Part shown: one piece after another, positions 57,277-64,000 of the stretch
How positions within the stretch are numbered: position 1 is the first letter of the stretch
Layout: each line of letters starts with the position of its first letter
Assembly (NCBI GenBank): GCA_024345305.1
Contig: BRON01000002.1
Coordinates: forward strand, 1,054,001 to 1,118,000
DNA: 64,000 nucleotides
Direction of reading: 5' to 3'
Source: Mrakia gelida
Taxonomy: Eukaryota; Basidiomycota; Tremellomycetes; Cystofilobasidiales; Mrakiaceae
The notes under the pieces: generated by a model
What the model was told of the DNA's origin: nothing
Databases searched by the model: none
The model's input: only the letters and a program-made list of their open reading frames with translations
Translations under genes and position numbers: made by a program

Positions 57277-58213
57277 ATGCCCATCCTCGAATCCATCGCC
57301 CTCTGGGCCGCCTGCACCGCCGTTGGAAGTTGGCTCGGTCATGAAGGACGAGAGAAGGTCAGTCCATCGTCGCCGTTTTCCTCTTCTTCTCCTCTTCACT
57401 TTCCCTTCCCTCATCCTGACCTTCTTCCCCCTTCCTTTGCCTGCAGTACTCAACCGACACTCCCTCCAAATGGAGCAACGCCAGCAACATGTTCAAGCAT
57501 TTCCGAGGAACTCTCGCGTCGACGGCTCCGCCTCCTCACTCTTTCCCTCCTCCTCTTCGAGCCTCAGCTCCCAAGCGACCTTCGGAGAGGGATTTCACTT
57601 CGACTTTGAGCTACGAGGAGTGGGCGAGACTGCTTGTAAAGGGGGATGCGAGACTTGGGCTGAAGAACCCTCAGAGGGTGAGCTCGACTTTCACATCACC
57701 TTTTGTTTGGGTTTCGACTGGTCAGGTTTTCACTCTTTGGTCGACTGACGCTTATCCTTGCTCTCTTCCTTTGATCTCTCTAGGCTGCCGCTTACGCTCG
57801 CAAGCTCTGGATCAAGGTCAACGACGACGGAACCGAGGTGAGCTTTCGTTCTTCTTGATCGCTCACCACGACGCGTCTCGCTCTGTTCCTCGTCCTTTCT
57901 TTACAGCGCTGACTCGCTTCGCCTTTGAACCCAGACCTTCTCCTACCCCGGTGCTCTCCCTCCCAACGAAGCTCGGAAGTACGTCTGTGCGATCCACACT
58001 GGACTTCTCTGGGCCGAGGAGGACCTGCCTGCTGCGTTCGCGACCGCTCAACTTCGACGACGCGTCGACTCGTTTGGATCCTCTTCGTCTTCGTCTTCGT
58101 CGTCGTCGGACAGCCTCGAGCTTCTGGTCACCCCTCGAGGGAGTGTGGAGGACTTGTTGGTGGGGGAGGAGGTTGGGATGAAGGGAAAGGGCGAGGCGAC
58201 GGAGTCGAAGTGA
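57277..58213 (+). CDS. Small unrecognised protein with an N-terminal hydrophobic segment
   Basis: The ATG at 57277 starts MPILESIALWAACTAVGSWL, a short hydrophobic segment that could be a membrane anchor or targeting signal. Splicing through introns with GTGAGT/GTCAGT-type donors gives TPSKWSNASNMFKHFRG, a Pro/Ser-rich patch, FTSTLSYEEWARLLVKGDAR, AAAYARKLWIKVNDDGTE, then TFSYPGALPPNEARKYVCAI, TGLLWAEEDLPAAFATAQL, a Ser-run, and an end EVGMKGKGEATESK then TGA. About 200 residues. The middle looks folded and conserved-like (KLWIKVNDDG, YVCAIHTGLLW), but I do not recognise the family. Exon phases agree. Confidence 0.65.
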
Positions 58214-58742
58214 AGGGAGGTAGGGGCGAAGGGTGTGTAGCTTAAGGTCTGGGAACGTTTCCGACTTACGCTAGACTACATAATGATACAAGACTACATA
58301 TAATTGACTTCCAAAGCCAACTTCACGAGAAAGAACGAAGCGAGGCGAAGAGACGCGACGACGACCCGACGCTGGAACATCTGTCGCTTTCGCATCTTAG
58401 CAGCTCAGTCCTCCAACTCGAGCTGCAGAGGGAACCCCTGGCATTTTATCTGGAGCTGAAGCCAGGTTTGAGCAGATTTTCTGAAAGTTGAGAGGGCGTG
58501 CGAACGAGTCACGTGGCTGGGCGTTTGAGAGTTTGGTTTCGCCACCCGCCCTCCCAATCTCGAACCGCCATCTCCTTCCTTTTCTCGTAGAACGAACAAG
58601 CCCAGCCTTCTTCCTTCTTCACTCTTGACCATCTCTTACTCTCCACTCAAAACATCTGGTACTCCTCCGACTCGGAAACCGTTCTTCGCCACCCCCAATC
58701 GACTCGCTCCACCTTTCCCTCCTCGTTTCCACCATCACCAGA
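58214..58742. other. Intergenic region before the gene with in-frame stops
   Basis: No coding chain. It includes an AT-richer segment near 58260-58320 that suits the 3' UTR of the upstream gene and a leader for the next. Confidence 0.35.
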
Positions 58743-60632
58743 GATGGCTCCTTCGTTGTTCTTGGGCAAGATTGAGAAGGGTATGAAGGAAGCAGAGAGA
58801 GCTGGGTTGAGTAGGGATGAGAGACTCGTCAAGTAGGTTGCTGCAGATGTTCGAAGGGAAAGCGGAAGATTGCAAGGGTTGGAAGATGTCGAGCTGCTCA
58901 CCGCCTTCCCTTCTCCTCCTCTTCATCCTCCCTCTTCCGCAGATACCAGTACAACATCGACATGTGTGAGATCGCTCTCTCCATGGTCACCGCCGCTACT
59001 CCCAGGGATGACGTTTATCAGCTCCATGCCTATACGTCTCGATCCTACTTCGAGTTGTTCCGAATCAATCTCGCTGGAACGACCGTTCTCGACGACGAGA
59101 TGGCGGCTACCCTCAAGACTCAGCTCGAAGAAGGTCAGTATATTGAACCCCTGTCTGTTCTCCTGAATGATGAACATCTGACGTATCCTATCTCTCTCAA
59201 TCCCCTTCCCAGCCCTCAACCACTTCCATCTTTCCAACGCCTCTCCTTCCTTCTTCCCGACCCTTCTTCCTACCCTCGCCAAGCTCCTCACCCAGATCAA
59301 GTACCTTCGACCCTACGGAAGTCCCCTCCAAGTCTCCCTCTCCCTCTTCCTCTCCCAAATCCTCGAAGCCACCCTCCGCTCCTCGACCATCTTCCTCTCC
59401 ATCCGACGAGACGCCCACCTCGCCCACGCCGAGCTCGCTCACTTCGCAGCCTCTCGACTCGTCGACGACCACAGCAAGATCAACGAGGCCAGCGCCATCG
59501 TCTCTTCCGTCGAGTCGGTCGTTTCCCTCGCGTTGGATCTGGAGGAGAGACTCCAATACGAGGCGAACAAGTCCGGAGATCGAGCTTCCCTTCTCGACGA
59601 GGACGGAGACGAGATTCACCCCGCCGAGGACCTCTCCGAGGACTTCCGAATCCTCTCGCGAGCCATCGAAGGGGTCAGGAAGGTCCGAGATGGGGACGGT
59701 CATCGAGCGAAGGCGTACGAGACGAAAGTCGAGCTCTCAGTTTAACAGATCCAGGACGTCGTTTCGGTGGTCAAGATCGAGGAGTTGAAGGATCTCGTTC
59801 AGGGATGGGGCTACCTCGCGCTCGACGCCTACAACGAGGCTAGAAGAGCCGCCTCCGGAGCTGATTTGGAGACCGAGGCGCAAGCTCTTGGGAAGGCTGG
59901 GATCTTGTTGCAGACGGTGAGGCGCGTCTTTCGTTCTCTCTTCAGACTGAGCTTCACTGACTTCCTTCGCTCGTCCATTCGCTCTTCTTCTCCTCAACCA
60001 GATACTCGACCAGCAGGAGGAAGGTCACAAGCTCAACGTTCTCGCCGTTCAACGTGCGTCTATCGTCTTCGAGCTTCGTCGTCGCGTGTCGTCGCGTGAC
60101 TCACCTCCCGTCTCTCTCTCTCCTTCCTCCTCTCAGTCCGAAACACCATCTCCTCTCTCCTTCCCAACGAGCCTTGGTACCGAGAGTGCCTCGTCGCCAT
60201 CGAAACCCACCGAACGAAACTCGAACGAGAATAATCCCTCGCGTGGGAAGCGGCTCGACGACCTCTGATCCAAAAGCTCAAGCCCGAGCTCGACGAGCTC
60301 TCCGTCAAGGCTAAGGAAGTCGAGCAGGACAGAACAGCGGCCAAGGTTCACTCCTTCCTTCGCTGGGTCATCGAGAGGTTCCCACCCAAGGAGGACGGAG
60401 CTGTCTGTCCCGAGGTCGGAGAGAGTCGAACGATGTTGACGAAGGCTGCTGGGTACTACCGTCAGTCCTTCCCTTTCCTTCCTCGCCCGTTCACTTCTCG
60501 TATCTCGTCCTGACTGACGATGCGTCCACGTTCTTTGCAGACCGAGACAAGAACAAGGTCGGGTTCGAAGCGGAGTGGTTCGTTCTGACGGAGGAGATCG
60601 TCAAGCAAATCAACGGTCTGGCTGCCTGCTGA
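58743..60632 (+). pseudogene. Unrecognised helical protein gene with two in-frame TAA codons (possible pseudogene, or tiny intron plus one true stop)
   Basis: Exons from MAPSLFLGKIEKGMKEAERA to KQINGLAAC and TGA form one coherent reading frame joined by normal introns (GTAGGT, GTCAGT, GTGAGG and GTGCGT donors). The protein is almost all helical (YNIDMCEIALSMV, LAKLLTQIKYLRPYG, FLSQILEATLRSSTIFLSI, VESVVSLALDLEERLQYEA, FRILSRAIEGVRKVR, LVQGWGYLALDAYNEARRA, EVEQDRTAAKVHSFLRWVIE) with no recognised family. TAA at 59743-59745 and TAA at 60232-60234 interrupt it, yet codon use and protein-like sequence continue in the same frame after each. The first lies inside a 21-nt GT...AG segment (59728..59748) whose removal restores the frame; the second has no such explanation. 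TAA is used as a normal stop by P1 and eL34 in this window, so the code is not altered. Marked pseudogene with low confidence. Confidence 0.5.
59728..59748 (+). other. Candidate 21-nt intron
   Basis: Bounded by GT at 59728-59729 and AG at 59747-59748, it ends TTTAACAG, where TTTAAC resembles a branch site and lies directly at the acceptor. Its length is a multiple of three and it contains the in-frame TAA, so splicing would join codons ...Thr-Lys and Ile-Gln-Asp in frame. It is far shorter than other introns here. Confidence 0.4.
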
Positions 60633-60852
60633 GGAGGGGAGTTTCTCTCGGTTTCTTCGCGTCCTCTAGTCTAGCATATGCCTTTCCTTCTTACGCTGCC
60701 TCTAGTCTCGCTTCGGGTTTCTCTTGATGACTTCTCTCGCTCACGAAACTCTCAGGCGCTGCTCAGCTTTCTCGACGCGCCGTCGCGTCTGCCTCCCTCC
60801 TCGCTCAATCGAGTCCAAGACTCATTCTATGGAAGAAACAACATACCAAACT

Positions 60853-63800
60853 CTATTCAGCCTTACAATGCTCCGAATCTCCGGCCGGATTCCCCCACCA
60901 CGTAAAGAACGAAGTACTGAACAACGCGGTGAAGAGCACGTAGATCGCCATGGCGGAAAGCGAGGTGGCTGCGTCGAGTGCTGCTGATAAGGTGAGGGTA
61001 TAGGTTTCGAACCAGCGGGGGTATCGACGAGCGATGTAGACGTGGAAGAAGATGGCGACGAGGAAGGAGGTGAGGATGACGTTTGAGGGTCTGCCGAAGA
61101 AGGAGGGACGGAGGAGGGCGCGACGAGGTCAGCTTCGAACGAGAAGAGGGAGGACGATGAGGAACAGGAGGATGAGACGCGAGGAGATCTACAGTTGGGG
61201 AATGAGAGTTGCTCCTGAGCAGATGATGGGGAAGACGACCTGTAGAAGGGTGAGAAGGCAAACAGTCAGGGAAAGAGAGAAGAGGTCGAGTCGGTCGAGA
61301 CGGACTGACCTTGTCGAAGCCTCTTCCAGGGAAACGAAGATGAAGTCGGTAGGTGATGTACGGCACGAGAACGCCGAGGGGCTAAATAGGCAGGCAGGTC
61401 AGCTCGAGGAGTGAAAGTGAGCGAGAAAAGGGAAGAACTCACGAAGCCGAGGTAAAGTACCCACTGGAAAAGAAGGAGGAAGTTACGTCGAGAAGTCAGC
61501 GACGAAGATGATCGCTCTAGCGAGGGAGAGAGCACTCACGTATTTTCCAGCGAAGAAGCGAGCGGGAGAGATAAGTCCCCAGATGACGGACGCGCTGAAG
61601 AAGACTGCTGGAGCCTGATTCGTGCAAAAGAAGAGGACGAAATCAGTTAGCGACGCGACAGCTTGCTGGAGAAGGACGAGACTTACTCGACCCGTCCACT
61701 GTCCCGATGCTATTGAAACAAGGGAAAAGAAGATGAAAGGATGGATAAGCGGACGTCTCATCTCGAAGAGAAGCGAGATCGTGAGCTCACGATCGACCTG
61801 AGTCCCATCGAGGAAGGGTCGTTTTTGAGAGATCACAGTTACGAGCGTGTAGTAGTTGACGAGAGCTCCGACGATCTGATGAAACGAAAGGGTCAGAGAA
61901 AACTCGTCGGAGCACTGAGAGCTGAGGCTGGGCTTACCGTTCCTAGAACTCTGAAGAGGGAAAGGAGAGACGCGTGATCAGCGAAAGCGTGATTGAGCTG
62001 GAAGGGCTGGGACGACTCACTGCACTATGAACATATCCTTATAGGGAACCTGATGATAGGATGGATGGTCAGAGACTTCATTCGAGGGCGACGGGGGAGA
62101 TCAGCACTCGCCTTCAGGTACAGAGCGATTCTGGAGTCGGACGCGAGACGAGGCGAGGGGAAAAAGCAGTCAGTAGATGAGTACGAGAGCGACGCCACTC
62201 AGATCTCAAGCTTGAATAGGTAGAACTTACTTGAGGTCGGCAGTCAAGGAGAGGGCTTGGTTGGAACACATGTCTGTTGAAAAGAAGGGCGAAGACGGTG
62301 TCAGCGAAGCGTGCCTCGGAGGTCGACGTCAATTCGTCGAGAGCCCGAGGAGTTCGGAGCTCTACTGACATCCGAAGCACTTGAAGAACACGTTTCCTGA
62401 TTAGTGGGACCAGGAGGGAAAAGGGGAGGGCTCAGATCAGCGAAACGAGATCAACATCGATCCTTTTGGTTTGAACTCACCTATCGGTCTCCCTGGCTGC
62501 AAAAACCCGTGCACGAACTCGGTGATGACGTTCAGACCAACGGTAGTACCTGAGATGGCGGCGACGATGCCGATGGGGACGACGAAGAGCTTGAAGGGCA
62601 GGGAATGTGAGAGTGTCAGCGAAACGAGACGCGTGCTCGACTTCGACGTCGAGGCTGATCGAGGACTCACCACTGCGATGAAGAGCGAGAGCAGAAGCGA
62701 CCATAGCGGTGTCTGCGAGGAAGCAAAGAGGAAGACGATCAGGTTTTGGTATTTTGAGCTCCGAAGCTGCGACGTGGAGGAGGGGCCGAACCTGAAGAGC
62801 GGGAGTGAAGAGAACGAGAGCTGCCGATGCTACGAGGTTGACAACGAACATAGCGATGTACCAGCTGCGAGGAACTTCTCCGCTGAGCGTTCGAAACGAC
62901 GGAGGCAGGGAGTCAGCATCGGTTTGAGAAGTGTCAGAAGAGCTGCGAAAGGACGAAGTCGACTCACTAAACTCGCATCAATCGATTGTGCACGTCCTCT
63001 CCCTCTCCCGAGTTTCTTTTGAAGAACGCGTTCCTGATGTCCGTTCCGTGAAAGAGGTAGACGTGGGTGACCACAGAGGTCAAGGAAGCGAACGAAAGTG
63101 CGTATGTGATGGCAAAGTAGGGTGTGAGGAGGAGAGGACCAGCCGTCTCGAAGGCCGTTTCGTTGAGGGTGAGCGACGGGGTGAGAACGGCGTCGACGTC
63201 GAAGCTGGATGAAAAGAGAAGGGAATAAGTGGCTGAGTAGTGAGAAAGAGAGGATGAGCGAGCAATCTAATCACCGAGTGAAGTTTGATGAGAACAGCCC
63301 AGCGCCAACAGCAGTAGGGAAAGATCGAGCGTCCCAGACGTTTCCGAAGTAGATCAAAGGAGTGATGATCCAGACCATGACGATCAAGCCAGCGAAGTAG
63401 TTCTTGAGGGCCCACCAGGGAGTGTAGAGCTGAGAGGAAGAGGCGAGGGATAAGGAGGTCAGTCGGGTTGAGCTCTGCAAGTCGCGTCGAGGGAGCGAGC
63501 GAGCAGACTCTCACCAATCCTGAACTCCCCACCGCGCCCCAGTCGAAACTGAAGTCAAGGAACCCGAGACCTTCGTAGCCTGATCCGATGGTGCTGAGAA
63601 CAGCAGGGGTTGGGTTGGTCATGAGGCAGAGAAGAGGGAGGGAGGTGAGCGAAGGAAAGATGAAACCGGGCAGGAACTGGAGAACAAGACCGGTCAGCTT
63701 GGATCGCCTGAGAAAAGAGGGAGTCGCTTGACGGACCTGGTAGATGAAGCATAACGAGAAGGCGATAAGGAAGAAGCGAAGACGAGCTGCTGTGAGAGTT

Positions 63801-64000
63801 GAGGCCTTGGTATGAAGGACGTGGTAGAGCGTGACGACGACGAGGGACGACGGCCAGTCTACGGGAGTCGAGGAACGTCAGTTTACGCGTCCGAGAAACT
63901 GTAAAGGGAGGAAAGAGACTCACACATGCTCGCAGGCTTGACGAGAAGGTCCTGGAGCATTCCTGATAGCGAGAAACCGATCAACTGAGTCGTCAAAAGT
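60853..64000 (-). CDS. OPT-family oligopeptide transporter (N-terminus beyond window end)
   Basis: OPT transporters import small peptides or metal-chelate complexes across the plasma or vacuole membrane with protons. The window holds the protein from within an early membrane region to the stop. In order: IGFSLSGMLQDLLVKPASM, DWPSSLVVVTLYHVLHTKA, FLIAFSLCFIYQFLPGFIFP, NPTPAVLSTIGSGYEGLGFL, LKNYFAGLIVMVWIITPLIY, LLLTPYFAITYALSFASLTS, WYIAMFVVNLVASAALVLF, PIGIVAAISGTTVGLNVITE, VHGFLQPGRPIGNVFFKCFG, MCSNQALSLTADLKVPYKD, VGALVNYYTLVTVIS, and the C-terminal spans through AAVFFSASVIWGLISPARFF, FLVAIFFHVYIAR. It ends FTWWGNPAGDSEHCKAE and TAG; GNP and the EHCKA end are typical. About twenty short exons, several only 24-30 nt. 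Substrate is not predictable. Confidence 0.92.

Noticed and set aside
1..64000. CRISPR arrays, transposases, retroelements, long terminal repeats
   Set aside because: No regular spaced repeats, no reverse transcriptase or transposase motifs and no long direct or inverted repeats were noticed on either strand.
1..64000. Reassigned TAA codon as an explanation for the in-frame stops at 58.7-60.6 kb
   Set aside because: P1 and eL34 both end in TAA at their conserved C-termini, so TAA acts as a normal stop here.
1..64000. ACGCGT words as MluI cell-cycle boxes
   Set aside because: Most copies lie within introns and not in promoters of S-phase genes, so a cell-cycle promoter role is not supported.

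Overview
This is a nuclear genomic segment from a fungus, most likely a basidiomycete. The gene content is fungal: DASH complex Dad3, a velvet-domain factor, Tof1/Swi1, a BRE4-like membrane protein, an OPT transporter and an eight-cysteine/LysM protein. Almost every gene is cut by many short introns, mostly about 60-110 nt, with GTGAGT/GTACGT/GTAAGT donors, a CTGAC branch site shortly before the acceptor, and CAG/TAG acceptors. Codons are rich in third-position C and G. An intron-dense red yeast of the Pucciniomycotina (Microbotryomycetes) would fit; that placement is inference. No mobile element, CRISPR array, rRNA, confident tRNA or phage-like region was seen.

Layout, left to right. 1-8 kb: a truncated Crz1-like C2H2 zinc-finger factor (-), an unrecognised eleven-exon protein (-), and a carnosine N-methyltransferase with histidine-rich tracts (-) whose promoter faces DAD3 (+). 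9-14 kb: a CLC chloride/proton antiporter (+). 14-20 kb: PUS1 (-), ribosomal P1 (-) and eL34 (+), the last two divergent around a shared upstream region. 20-25.6 kb: TOF1/timeless (-). 25.9-31.8 kb: a DUF952 protein (+), a WDR89-like WD40 protein (-) and the Brix-domain ribosome-assembly factor RPF1 (+). 31.8-39.8 kb: a 1.9 kb gene-free stretch, a velvet-domain regulator (+), a DUF985 cupin (+) and a Ser-rich acidic protein (+). 41-47 kb: a LaeA-like methyltransferase (-) and a BRE4/DUF2421 membrane protein (+). 48-58 kb: PRMT5 (-), an eight-cysteine plus LysM protein (-), a second methyltransferase of LaeA-like build (+), and a small protein with an N-terminal hydrophobic segment (+). 58.7-60.6 kb: an unrecognised gene (+) with two in-frame TAA codons. 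60.9-64 kb: the 3' part of an OPT-family transporter (-).

The content is mostly housekeeping, with no biosynthetic or defence cluster. Points worth a second look are: a probable 21-nt intron and an unexplained second stop in the 58.7 kb gene; a 7-nt microexon inside the CLC pore motif; a start codon alone in its own exon in P1; a velvet domain split by a long disordered insertion; His-rich tracts on the carnosine methyltransferase; and four SAM-dependent methyltransferases, two of LaeA-like build, in the same window as a velvet factor. Exon limits were read by eye from splice signals and reading frame and have no transcript support.
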